Source: Ralstonia sp. UBA689
Lineage (GTDB): Bacteria > Pseudomonadota > Gammaproteobacteria > Burkholderiales > Burkholderiaceae
NCBI RefSeq assembly: GCF_002298975.1
Contig: NZ_DBMV01000024.1
Coordinates: forward strand, 155,209 to 219,208
Reading direction: 5' to 3'
Length of the DNA: 64,000 nucleotides
Positions 39,378 to 48,057 of the stretch are shown here, one piece after another. A model generated the notes under the pieces. That model saw nothing but the letters and a program-made list of their open reading frames with translations. It was not told the origin of the DNA and searched no databases. Within the stretch, counting starts at the first letter, position 1. Each line of letters opens with the position of its first letter. The position numbers and the translations under genes are program-made.

Positions 39378-41132
39378 TCACACGGAATGCGCCCGCACGT
39401 CCAACTGAGACGTCGGGGCGTGTCGTTGTCCGGATGCCGTTGTTTCCGGGATCGTGAGTTCAACAAGCGTGCCTGCGCCAGGCGATGACTCGATGCGCAG
39501 CCGCCCCTGCACAAGGTAGGCGCGCTCGCGCAAGCCAATCAGCCCGAACGAATCGCTCCTTCCCGCGCTCGCCTGGTCGAAACCCACGCCGTTATCCCTG
39601 ACGGATAGCACCAACTCAGGCGCGCAATAGGAGAGCCTCACATGTACCAGGCTTGCTTGCGCATGGCGCGCGACATTGGCAAGGCATTCCTGCATTGCCC
39701 GGTATACGGTCGTTGCGTAGGGTTCGGCCAACTCGAATTGACTGGGCACGATAGTCAACTCACATTGAATTCCGTATCGCCTCTGGAAAGACTGGATGAG
39801 CCACCTGCAGGCAGGAACGAGCCCGAGATCGTCAAGCATGGGCGGCCGGAGATCCGACGCAATGCGCCGCGTTGCCGCAATCGCGTCATCCAGCGTCCGC
39901 TCCATCAGGGCCACACGCTGCGCGAGCGACTTGCTGCCGCCAGCGAGCTGGTGTTCGAATAGCTGCATATCGACCTTGAGCGCGGCCAGCGACTGGGCGA
40001 GCTCGTCATGCAGTTCCCTCGCGATGCGACGTTTTTCTTCCTCCCTTGCTGTTGCGCTGACCGATGCCATCTCGCTGAGCTCCTCACGCGCGCGTTCGAG
40101 AGCCCGCTCGACACGCTTTCGGTCCACAATCTCTTGCCGAAGCTCTTTGTTGGTTGCCGTGAGTTGGGCGGTGCGATCAACAACGCGCTGCTCCAGCCGC
40201 TCGTTGGCTTCATTCAACTGTCTGGTCTTGTCCTGCACGTGCTGGCGCTCCCTACGCTCGCCATCCAGGGCCTCCACAACCCGAGCATAGAGCTTGCCGT
40301 TTTCAATAATCAGCACGACCAGGACAAACCCGGAAGCGAGCAGCCCATATGCTCGCCCAACGTAGAATCCGACATCAAATCGGCCATGATTGAAGACCGC
40401 TGAAAGCGCCATGTCGAACACACACGCCACGGAGACAACCATACACAGGAGATGCAGCAGCGAGCGCCTTCGATGCTGCCAAAGCACTGCTACGGCAAGC
40501 AGGTTGAGCGCCCACACGATGCTTACCGTCTTCAGCATCCCGCTCGTGTATGTGTTCCCTTGCATGATCTCGGGCAGCAAGTCGTGCCCAGCCGACGCCA
40601 ACGCCGTCAATCCGCAAGCCAGAAGAAACGCGAATCCCACAAGCACCAGTGCGGGACCGCCCACCCTTGGCTTCTGAAGGTACGGCGTTGGCCCCTTCTC
40701 AGGCAGAGCGGCGAAGCCGATAACAGCAAGCGAAAAGCCCCCATGCCAGAACATGTAAAGCCATGCTGTGGTTTGCGGACCTGCTCCGAGGAGCCCGGTG
40801 GTGGAGAACAGGCCCGGAAAACTGAGCATGTGCGCCACAGCCATGGATGCCGTGAAGAAATAGCCGAATGACAGAACCAGAAGAGCAGAAGATCGCAGCA
40901 TGCTGAACTGGCCAATCAACAGCGCCGCAGTGACGAGGTCATTGATGACGACCGCCGACTCGTACACCGGAATGAATCCCCAGACTGCTCCCAACTGAAC
41001 TTGTGCAAATGGCAGCACTGCCGCAAAGATAGCTGCGGAGGCAACGATCACCATCGTGGCTAGCCTGTCTTGGTCAGGCCGGGGACGGAGCGTCGATAGG
41101 AAGATGCGAGGCGTGCTCGCTGAATCGTTCAA
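39378..41132 (-). CDS. Membrane histidine kinase with MASE4-like sensor and HisKA_3
   Basis: The 584-residue protein has about eight membrane helices in the first 265 residues (MASE4-like), a long coiled coil (about 275-345), and the HisKA_3 H-box R-R-I-A-R-E-L-H-D-E-L near 370. A C-terminal HATPase with N box and G-L-I-G-L-R-E-R completes it. This is the NarX/DegS type that pairs with NarL-like regulators, here the adjacent gene. Start uncertain: TTG 41132 has GGGGAG seven bases upstream; the frame stays open to 41171, also TTG. What it senses is unknown. Confidence 0.85.
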   Translation of the reverse strand: MNDSASTPRIFLSTLRPRPDQDRLATMVIVASAAIFAAVLPFAQVQLGAVWGFIPVYESAVVINDLVTAALLIGQFSMLRSSALLVLSFGYFFTASMAVAHMLSFPGLFSTTGLLGAGPQTTAWLYMFWHGGFSLAVIGFAALPEKGPTPYLQKPRVGGPALVLVGFAFLLACGLTALASAGHDLLPEIMQGNTYTSGMLKTVSIVWALNLLAVAVLWQHRRRSLLHLLCMVVSVACVFDMALSAVFNHGRFDVGFYVGRAYGLLASGFVLVVLIIENGKLYARVVEALDGERRERQHVQDKTRQLNEANERLEQRVVDRTAQLTATNKELRQEIVDRKRVERALERAREELSEMASVSATAREEEKRRIARELHDELAQSLAALKVDMQLFEHQLAGGSKSLAQRVALMERTLDDAIAATRRIASDLRPPMLDDLGLVPACRWLIQSFQRRYGIQCELTIVPSQFELAEPYATTVYRAMQECLANVARHAQASLVHVRLSYCAPELVLSVRDNGVGFDQASAGRSDSFGLIGLRERAYLVQGRLRIESSPGAGTLVELTIPETTASGQRHAPTSQLDVRAHSV

Positions 41133-41562
41133 GGTCACACTCCCCAAGGTGGGTAGCGACGTCCATCGCAAGTGGATGGGCTAGTGAGCACTTCAGATAG
41201 TTTGGCTAAAGTGCGGTAACCGTCAAGACGGAAATCGCCGGGCCAGAGGCTAAATGGCGCAACACCGCGCCGCAGCATCAAACATGACGCTTGCTAACGC
41301 TGAGTACCCTGTCAGGTAAATCTGACAAACAAGATTTGACGTCCGACATGCAATTCGTCCACGGCTCCTTACGCCCAACTGACCAGACCACTATTCTGAT
41401 CAAACCTTGCAACAGGTTGAAGCCTGTGGAGTGCAGTCGAATCCTTCCTTCCAACGAGTAAGCGCCGGATTTAACGATGTTGCCGGTGGCAGTCGCATCA
41501 AAACATACCGAAGCGCCCAGGCCTGTTGCAACAGCGAAAGCGCTTCCAGGAGACCTGTCAAC
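41133..41562. other. Gap before the ArsN2-like gene
   Basis: 430 bp without a supported gene. It contains TGTCAG-N6-CTGACA (41310-41327). A pair of 10-bp inverted arms (TTGCAACAGG at 41407-41416 and CCTGTTGCAA at 41522-41531) flanks 105 bp just before the acetyltransferase. These could be remnants of a small mobile element or operators. Confidence 0.35.
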
Positions 41563-42009
41563 ATGCAAACCGACGATGTTCAACTGCGTCAGGCAGATCA
41601 AGCCGATTCGCACGAGATTGCGGCACTCCTCAAGAATTGCGGACTACCATCAGACGATATTCCACGGACCATTGACACCTTTCACGTCGCGCTAGACAAA
41701 GGTCACATCGTTGGGTGCGCTGCATTGGAACAAAAAAGAAACTCAGTTCTTGTCCGCTCGACTGCTGTCGATCCTTTCTATCGTGATCGTGGCATTGCCG
41801 GCAGGTTGATCGAGAGGCTGCTAGTACGGGCACGTGGAACAGGCGCGCGCGAGGCCTATCTCTTGTCCACCAATGCCCCGGCCTATTTCGCCCGCTGGGG
41901 TTTCACGCTATTCCCCGCAGAGAAGGCACCAGCCGAGGTGAAGGCATCGGTAACGTTCCAGAATGCCTGGCACACGGCTGCGGTGTGCATGCGGTGCGAG
42001 TTGCGATAG
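41563..42009 (+). CDS. ArsN2-like GNAT acetyltransferase
   Basis: The 148-residue protein has the GNAT acetyl-CoA loop (V-D-P-F-Y-R-D-R-G-I-A-G-R-L near 70). The L-L-K-N-C-G-L-P start and the A-Y-F-A-R-W-G-F and late A-V-C-M-R motifs are typical of ArsN2 proteins found in arsenic operons. No other ars gene is nearby, so it stands alone. AGGAGA precedes the ATG at 41563. Substrate not established. Confidence 0.75.
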   Translation: MQTDDVQLRQADQADSHEIAALLKNCGLPSDDIPRTIDTFHVALDKGHIVGCAALEQKRNSVLVRSTAVDPFYRDRGIAGRLIERLLVRARGTGAREAYLLSTNAPAYFARWGFTLFPAEKAPAEVKASVTFQNAWHTAAVCMRCELR

Positions 42010-42701
42010 CGCGGCACCATCGTCTTTGAACGCGAGCCTTGCTGAAGACTTGGCGCAATCGAATCTATGAATCTATTGGTACTAGCAAGGAGCTGCCTCT
42101 GTGGAACTTGCGGACAGGCTATACCGATTTGGTAACCAACCTGCCCCGCCCGCTGGCACAAGGCAACTGTTTTTCGTACCCCCTGCAGGCGGCGGTGTGG
42201 TATCCGCCGCCTTGCCGGTTTGCATCTAAGTACACTATTTGAGCGTGCTCGCATCCACCCACTGGTACCCCAAGCCAGTAATGCCGCTCACCAGGCTCTG
42301 GAAATCCTGGAAGGCGTTGGAAGCGGCCGTCACAACGGTGTCCATGACAGAAATGAGGGTAGTCCGGAATTTCTCGTGTCATGGCGGCCTTCTGGGCAAC
42401 TATGCGAGCTGCACAGTTTGGAGAGCCGAGCAAAAATCGCACCAAGTCGGCTAAAGGCTCGAACGCATTACACCTGAGAGCTTTGGCTGTGGCGCTTCTT
42501 CAAAAAAACGCCGAAACGGATTCAACCGTGAAACAGGCTGGTTTGATCTTTTTGCCTATGTGCATTCAATCCTAGCTCGCCGATCAAAGATCGTTTGTTG
42601 AACCCCGCGGTTCTTTAGAGCTGCAACCTGCGTTCTCGCGGTAGGTACATCCGCTCCCAAGCATTAGCACATCACGCAGCCGCCCCTACAGCGCCAAGCC
42701 A
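42010..42701. other. 692-bp gap without an intact gene
   Basis: No gene is convincing. A 36-codon minus-strand frame at 42235-42345 (M-D-T-V-V-T-A-A-S-N-A-F) has plausible coding composition but no ribosome site and no recognised family. The rest shows lower GC content than the neighbours and stops in all frames, as in a degraded insertion. Confidence 0.35.
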
Positions 42702-44657
42702 TCAAGCTCTCGCGACGCCCCGCCGACGCGGCACAAACGCAGCCATCCCCGCCACGACAAGCAACATTGAGAGCGGCAGACTCACCGTGCCGCCTCCGCC
42801 GCTGCCAGAAGACGTGCTTGTCGTCGTACCGCCAGAGGTGCCCGTTGACGACGTTCCTGTTGACGGCGTTCCTGTTGACGTGGGTGCGGCCGCAGCAACG
42901 CTCAAGGTGACGCTATCTGTGGCTGTCGCGCCAGCACTGTTGGTAAGCGTGACATTGAAGCTGTATGTGCCTTGGCTCGGCGGCGTGAAGACGCCGCTGA
43001 TGGCGCCATTGGCATCGGGGCCACTCGATGTCACTGTCACTGCAGTCCCTGCGGTCTGATTCCAGACCACGCTTGTAACGCCGGTTTCGAAGCCGGGGCC
43101 GCCGACCGCAGAGAGCGTCACTGCGGCATTTGCGGTCGCCCCCGCGGCTGGTTTGGCGGCGTGGAGTGTCGGCTTACCTTGTGTTTGCAGCAGCGCAGAG
43201 ACGCCGTCCAGCATGCCACTGCCGCACATGCCTGCATGTGTTGCACAGTACGTGCCGGCAGGGAATGGCCTGGACGACTGTTTGAGCAACGTCGCTACCT
43301 GATCGGGCGTGAGCGTCGGCACGAGCGCCAGCATCAGGGCTGCCACACCCGAGACATGCGGCGTGGCGAACGAGGTGCCCGCGCCTTGCGCGTAGGCGTC
43401 GGTGGTCGGCCCTTGCGTACCGTTATTGAACAGCGAGGGGATCAGGCTACCGTTGCCCGGCAGCACCATGCCGTAACCACCGCCGGGGGCGCTCAGTGTC
43501 GTCTGAGCGCCGACGTTTGCGTAGGAGGCCCTGTCGCCGTCGATGGTATGTGCTGTCACAGCAATCACGCCCGAACAGTTTGCCGGCGAGTCCACCAGCC
43601 CTGCCTCATTTCCCGTGGCGACGATCACGCTTGCGCCCAGCGCCCGCACCGCATTGACCCCCGCCTGTTCGGCGGACGTACAGCTTCCGAAGCCGCCCAA
43701 ACTCATGTTCACGATCTTTGCAGGGATTGTGTTGACTGGAACGTTCTGCACGGCACCGCCGGCTGCCCACGTCATTGCATCGATGATGTCGGAGCTGACG
43801 CCGCCGCACTTACCCAACGCTCGCGCCATCAGCACGCCGGTTGCCGGTGCAATGCCCGCGATGCCGATCGTATTTTGCTGGGCCGCAATCAGGCCGGTGA
43901 CAAGCGTCCCATGCCAGTCGCTGTTCGTCGCCGCGCCACAAAACGTCGGGTAGTTTGCCGCGTCGGAACTACTGACCCAGCTGCCAGGGTCTGAGGGATC
44001 AGCATCGCGGCCCTGCTCGCTTCCATCGTTCTCCACGAAATAGAGCGGAATGGACAAGCCGGTCTTCGGATCTGGAGTACCGGTCATTGCCTTGCTGCTG
44101 ACAAAGTCGTAACCGGTACGGATGGCGGCCCCCGACAGATCCGCGTGGGTTGCGATCAGTCCGGTATCCACAATGCCCACCGTCACCAGGGCCGAGCCCT
44201 TGGTGGTGCCCCAGGCATTCGTGATGTTGGCCCCGCCGGCCGCCGTGCTCGTTGGCATGAGGTTCCACTGCTGGCTGAATAGCGGGTCGGTTATCGTAGC
44301 GGCCGGGCTCATCTTCCGATCGGGCGAAACATAGTCAAATTGACCGCTTGCCTCCATGCGCTTGGCGACGGTGGCCGCATCGTTCAGCGACATGGCTTTG
44401 GGCAACATGACGACATGGGCACCCGTCGACATCGGGCGCTTGTAACCCAGCGGCAACTGCGCCGTGGCGGCCCAGCGCTGCGTGGCGCTTGCGACGTCCA
44501 GCGTGTCTGCCGCGCTCGTCCCGCGCTCCTTCACGATGAGTTGGGAAACCCACTGCGGCTGCACCAGGGCTTGTGATTTATCCGCTGCCCGCGCGTGCAA
44601 CACGGCCACCAACGTGCATGCGGTCAGTACAGCAAGGCTGAGTTTTTTGTGCTTCAT
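42702..44657 (-). CDS. Secreted subtilase (S8) with C-terminal sorting signal
   Basis: The 651-residue precursor has a signal peptide (to about residue 24), a propeptide, and a catalytic domain with Asp (G-I-V-D-T-G), His (S-D-W-H-G-T) and Ser (G-T-S-F-A-T-P-H). A PKD-like domain (about 500-590) and a Ser/Thr/Gly linker follow. At the end come G-G-G-G, a hydrophobic helix and R-R-R-G, which looks like a GlyGly-CTERM anchor cut by rhombosortase in relatives. The linker DNA carries 15-bp direct repeats (42844-42873). ATG 44657 or 44666 could be the start; neither has a clear ribosome site. Confidence 0.88.
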   Translation of the reverse strand: MKHKKLSLAVLTACTLVAVLHARAADKSQALVQPQWVSQLIVKERGTSAADTLDVASATQRWAATAQLPLGYKRPMSTGAHVVMLPKAMSLNDAATVAKRMEASGQFDYVSPDRKMSPAATITDPLFSQQWNLMPTSTAAGGANITNAWGTTKGSALVTVGIVDTGLIATHADLSGAAIRTGYDFVSSKAMTGTPDPKTGLSIPLYFVENDGSEQGRDADPSDPGSWVSSSDAANYPTFCGAATNSDWHGTLVTGLIAAQQNTIGIAGIAPATGVLMARALGKCGGVSSDIIDAMTWAAGGAVQNVPVNTIPAKIVNMSLGGFGSCTSAEQAGVNAVRALGASVIVATGNEAGLVDSPANCSGVIAVTAHTIDGDRASYANVGAQTTLSAPGGGYGMVLPGNGSLIPSLFNNGTQGPTTDAYAQGAGTSFATPHVSGVAALMLALVPTLTPDQVATLLKQSSRPFPAGTYCATHAGMCGSGMLDGVSALLQTQGKPTLHAAKPAAGATANAAVTLSAVGGPGFETGVTSVVWNQTAGTAVTVTSSGPDANGAISGVFTPPSQGTYSFNVTLTNSAGATATDSVTLSVAAAAPTSTGTPSTGTSSTGTSGGTTTSTSSGSGGGGTVSLPLSMLLVVAGMAAFVPRRRGVARA

Positions 44658-44861
44658 GATCGACATTGAGAAACGCGGACTTCCAGAGTCTTCATTTCGG
44701 CACCTTCGAAGGAAACTTGACAGCCGCTACGTCGAAGTCGCATTCCTCACTCGCATACGTACGTGCGCGAGACGAGGTTATGTTTTGTCGCACTGGCACT
44801 TCGCTTGCGTAACATGCACTCCATGGAATCGACTTGCCATTACCAAACAGAGCAGGCGTAT

Positions 44862-45104
44862 ATGAACAAAACCCAACGGCTCGTAACAGGTGTCATGGTC
44901 GCGCTTTGCTCGACATCGGTTCCCGTGCTAGCCAAGGGCGGTGGCGCCGGTGGCGCATCGACGGGACACATCAGCAGCCAGGGCATCACCAACTCCAATG
45001 GCTCTGACTCGGCTGATCGGGACAAGGGCCGCGCTCGTGCGGCAGATCGCGCGCGCGAGCATGGGAAGTCGCAGACGCGCATGCATTCGGGCAAGTCAAA
45101 GTAA
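44862..45104 (+). CDS. Small secreted basic protein, function unknown
   Basis: The 80-residue protein has a signal peptide (M-N-K-T-Q-R-L-V-T-G to V-L-A about 24). A Gly/Ser segment (G-G-G-A-G-G-A-S) and a charged Arg/Asp/Lys tail follow, probably disordered. It is divergent from the subtilase gene. The start at 44862 gives the signal peptide; a 33-codon upstream extension does not. No family recognised. Confidence 0.6.
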   Translation: MNKTQRLVTGVMVALCSTSVPVLAKGGGAGGASTGHISSQGITNSNGSDSADRDKGRARAADRAREHGKSQTRMHSGKSK

Positions 45105-45124
45105 CTGCTGGCTGGATAGCTGCG

Positions 45125-45157
45125 AAAAAGGGCCGGTCCTCGCGACCGACCCTTTTC
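45125..45157. terminator. Bidirectional terminator
   Basis: AAAAGGG-C-CGGTC, a 5-nt loop and GACCG-A-CCCTTTT form a 12-bp stem with one mismatch (45126-45156), with T runs on both strands. It separates the small secreted protein gene (plus) from the lipoprotein gene (minus). Confidence 0.8.
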
Positions 45158-45179
45158 CTTTCTGCGCGTAGCCTCGCCG

Positions 45180-45332
45180 TCAGCAGTTGCCTTTCTTGGC
45201 CTGGCCCGGCGGGCAGAAGCCATTGCCAGGACCACCTTGCGGCACGGCGACCACGCCCGCATCCGGGACGTAGACCGCGCACCCGCCCAGTAGCGACATG
45301 CCTAAGGAAAAGATCAACACAAGGTTCTTCAT
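45180..45332 (-). CDS. Tiny lipoprotein
   Basis: The 50-residue protein begins M-K-N-L-V-L-I-F-S-L and has a lipobox L-L-G-G-C (Cys19). It ends G-N-G-F-C-P-P-G-Q-A-K-K-G-N-C, with two Cys that may form a disulfide. Probably anchored in a membrane after export; function unknown. It ends next to a bidirectional terminator and lies 30 bp upstream of the DUF4382 gene's end. Confidence 0.65.
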   Translation of the reverse strand: MKNLVLIFSLGMSLLGGCAVYVPDAGVVAVPQGGPGNGFCPPGQAKKGNC

Positions 45333-45362
45333 GGTCAGGAAATGCCGATGTGGCGTTGGTGG

Positions 45363-46529
45363 TCAGAAATTGAAATTGATGCCAGCCTGATTGCCGGACG
45401 CAACATTGGCCGGAGCAGTTTGAACGGCACCCGTCGAACTGGTGGCCTGAATCGTGTATGCACCGGCGGTGCCTGCTGAAGCCAGTGCAATCGGCAACGT
45501 GGTGCTATAGGTTCCGGCCACCGGGGTGGCGGCGGGCAGATTCATGCTGTATCCGCCTGTGTTGAGATCGGCATTGGTCGAGGTGATTTCGTACGACGCC
45601 GACCCGATCGTCTGCAGTGCGACCAACGACGCCTGTGCCGCGGCGGTGGTCGTGCCGGAGGCAGTGCGGGTCACCGATGCCGACAGCGTAATCGGCTGGG
45701 CCGAGGTGGAAACCGCGGTGGTCGCGCTTGCGGTCACGGGCACCGCGCGGATGACGCCGGTAGCGTGCCCGCCAGCCGGGTTGTTGTCGACGATCACGAC
45801 GTCGTAGTTGCCGTTGGTCGAACTCTGCACGAGTGGCGACAGGGTGAACTGCCCGGTCGAATCCGCCACGGTGCCCTTGATCACGACGCCGTTCTGCTCC
45901 GCATAAACGGTGGCACCAGCCTGGGCAGGCGCCACAAAGCCGGCGATTGCGCCGCTCACCACAGTCGTGGTGGCTGTGACCACTGGTTTGAGCCGGTAGT
46001 TGCCGTTGCCCTGGGTGACGATCGACTTGCAGGCGTTGAAATCGAGCACCAGGTCGACCAGCGTATTGGGCTGCACGGTGAATGGCTGGATGATCTTGTA
46101 GCCGCTCTGCGTGGCGCTGGGAGTTGCCAGCGGTTGCTCTGTGCCGCCAGTGGGCACGACCGAATTAGCCAGCGTATTGCCCTGGTTCGCGGCAAGCACC
46201 AGTCGAATCTGCTGGTACTGCCCAGCCGGCAGAGGCGCACGTCCCAGATCGCTCAGGACACCGTTGGTGAGGGAAAGGAGATCGATCTTCTGCGGCGTCT
46301 GCAGTGTGACGTCCGTCCAGCCGCCATCGGTATCCGCCGCAGTCGAACTGGCGTTGACGCGCACTTTGTTGACGGTGACATAGACATGGTCGTAACCACA
46401 CGACGGCGCGTCGGTCATCGAAACTTGGAGAGTGCCGGTGCCGGTGCTGGTGCCATCGCCACCCCCACATGCGACGGTAAGCAAGGAAGCTGGAACGGCC
46501 AGCAGCAAGCCTTTAAGAGATGGTTTCAC
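45363..46529 (-). CDS. DUF4382 lipoprotein
   Basis: The 388-residue protein has a lipoprotein signal (L-L-T-V-A-C, Cys21), a Gly/Thr linker and a DUF4382 domain (S-M-T-D-A-P-S near 40, Y-V-T-V-N-K-V-R-V near 55, L-D-F-N-A-C near 165). Ig-like, Thr-rich repeats follow. The start is GTG at 46529 with AAGGAG eight bases upstream; the open frame continues 45 codons further without a site. Surface or periplasmic; no enzymatic motifs. Confidence 0.8.
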   Translation of the reverse strand: MKPSLKGLLLAVPASLLTVACGGGDGTSTGTGTLQVSMTDAPSCGYDHVYVTVNKVRVNASSTAADTDGGWTDVTLQTPQKIDLLSLTNGVLSDLGRAPLPAGQYQQIRLVLAANQGNTLANSVVPTGGTEQPLATPSATQSGYKIIQPFTVQPNTLVDLVLDFNACKSIVTQGNGNYRLKPVVTATTTVVSGAIAGFVAPAQAGATVYAEQNGVVIKGTVADSTGQFTLSPLVQSSTNGNYDVVIVDNNPAGGHATGVIRAVPVTASATTAVSTSAQPITLSASVTRTASGTTTAAAQASLVALQTIGSASYEITSTNADLNTGGYSMNLPAATPVAGTYSTTLPIALASAGTAGAYTIQATSSTGAVQTAPANVASGNQAGINFNF

Positions 46530-47085
46530 AGCGTGTCTCCTTTGTAGTGAAGGCGCCGCCAGCTTAGCGCCGTCAAATGATCGCACTCTGCATAAATTGC
46601 AACGACATGTAACCATGTTGAGCAGTCGCGCATCGCCACATCCGTTGCCGAAGACCGTATGCAAGCGCCGTTATGCGATGCGGTGGCGAGTTCGTCACTA
46701 CCTCATTTCTAGTAATCGCTGACGACAACGTTTGGGATTGCGAACTATCCGCCGAAACCGCCCGCATCCCTCACTCGCGGGCGCTGGTCTACACCACCGC
46801 AATCGGATGATCAACCTAAAGCCTATTCACACGGCAGTAGGCATCGCAACCGACTGCTGACGTGATAGCGCAACGCCGGCCGGCCATACTGGGTTGGGGG
46901 TGTGCGAAGCTCAAGCGCTACGCTCGCCGTGTGTCATATCAATACCCACATGCCCAGTCGCAGCGTGTATGGTCGGGGCGACGAGTGATTGCGGCCCTTT
47001 AAAGGCTGAAACGGGATATTCTTGCGCGACCTGAGATTGGCTGCACAACGCGCTACACCCAAGGCGCCACCAGCCAGTCTGGCCG
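46530..47085. other. 556-bp gap, no gene seen
   Basis: No frame shows a recognisable protein. Only short dyads (for example GCCCGC...GCGGGC near 46770) are present. It separates the DUF4382 gene from the flavin-transfer operon and probably holds their regulatory ends. Confidence 0.4.
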
Positions 47086-48057
47086 TCACCTCTCGGCGAA
47101 GCAGCCGATACCAACCGCCCTCAAGCCTTCGCGCTCTCGCACGAGGAAAAGCGCATCCAACTGTTTGCGGCGAGCGAGTTCCAAGCCTTCCTCAGCGCCC
47201 AGTACCATCAATGCAGTTGCGTACGCATCGGCGTCCATGCAATTGCTTGCGAGCACAGTGACAGACGCAACGCCGTTGCTTAAGGGCGCTCCTGTGCGCG
47301 GGTCCATCGTGTGTGAAACACGCTGGCCATCGTATTCACACCAATGGCGATAATCACCCGAAGTCGCAATTGCAATATCGGTGATCTCAATGACGCACAG
47401 CGGCTCCCTGCGCTCATATTGCGGCCGCTCGATGGCGATCGCCCAGAAGGCGCCGGATGGCTTCGTGCCTCGTGCGCGCATCTCGCCATCGATTCCGACA
47501 AGCCACGACTGAATGCCGTGGCGGTTCATGACGCGACCCAGTTCGTCGACACCAAAGCCCTTCGCAATCCCACACAAATCGAGCGCCACAGAGGCACGTT
47601 TGCGGGCGCGACATCGTATGGCATCGACTTCGAGCAACTCGTCTGCCGGCCGGCGAGGCCCTGCAGACAACGCGCTTGGCGTATCCGAGATATCAGCGTC
47701 GCGCGGACCAAACCCCCACCGGCTGACTACATCGCCCATATCGACGTTGAATGCGTTGCCGCTTTCACGGCCAATTTCGATCGCGCGCGCAAGCACCGCC
47801 GCGAGGTTGGCCGAAATGGGAACCCAAACACCAGGCTCAGCCAGATTCAGCCGGGAGAGATCCGAGCAGGCTTTCCAGTTCGACATCTCTCGATCGACCG
47901 CCTGCACCGCACGATCAAGTTCATCGGCAAGCAAGGCGCGATCAACATCTGCGCCGGCATAGCACTGCGCGCTATAGCGCGTGCCCATCGTTTCGCCGTT
48001 AAACGTGTAATGGTGAAGATCGCGGGCGTTCGAATATTCAATAGACGTCTTCGACAT
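47086..48057 (-). CDS. apbE: ApbE-type FAD:protein FMN transferase
   Basis: The 323-residue protein has G-E-T-M-G-T near 21, N-V-D-M-G-D near 99, G-I-A-K-G-F near 165 and the Mg/FAD-binding M-D-A-D-A-Y-A-T-A near 275, all ApbE hallmarks. It moves FMN from FAD onto a Thr/Ser of target proteins. It overlaps the upstream reductase gene by 20 bp. No signal peptide or lipobox is visible although its likely target is exported. The neighbouring DUF2271 protein has the matching acceptor motif. Confidence 0.9.
   Translation of the reverse strand: MSKTSIEYSNARDLHHYTFNGETMGTRYSAQCYAGADVDRALLADELDRAVQAVDREMSNWKACSDLSRLNLAEPGVWVPISANLAAVLARAIEIGRESGNAFNVDMGDVVSRWGFGPRDADISDTPSALSAGPRRPADELLEVDAIRCRARKRASVALDLCGIAKGFGVDELGRVMNRHGIQSWLVGIDGEMRARGTKPSGAFWAIAIERPQYERREPLCVIEITDIAIATSGDYRHWCEYDGQRVSHTMDPRTGAPLSNGVASVTVLASNCMDADAYATALMVLGAEEGLELARRKQLDALFLVREREGLRAVGIGCFAER

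Noticed and set aside
42235..42345. 36-codon minus-strand frame M-D-T-V-V-T-A-A-S-N
   Set aside because: Composition is plausible but there is no ribosome site, no family and the region looks degraded; kept only as a note in the gap entry.
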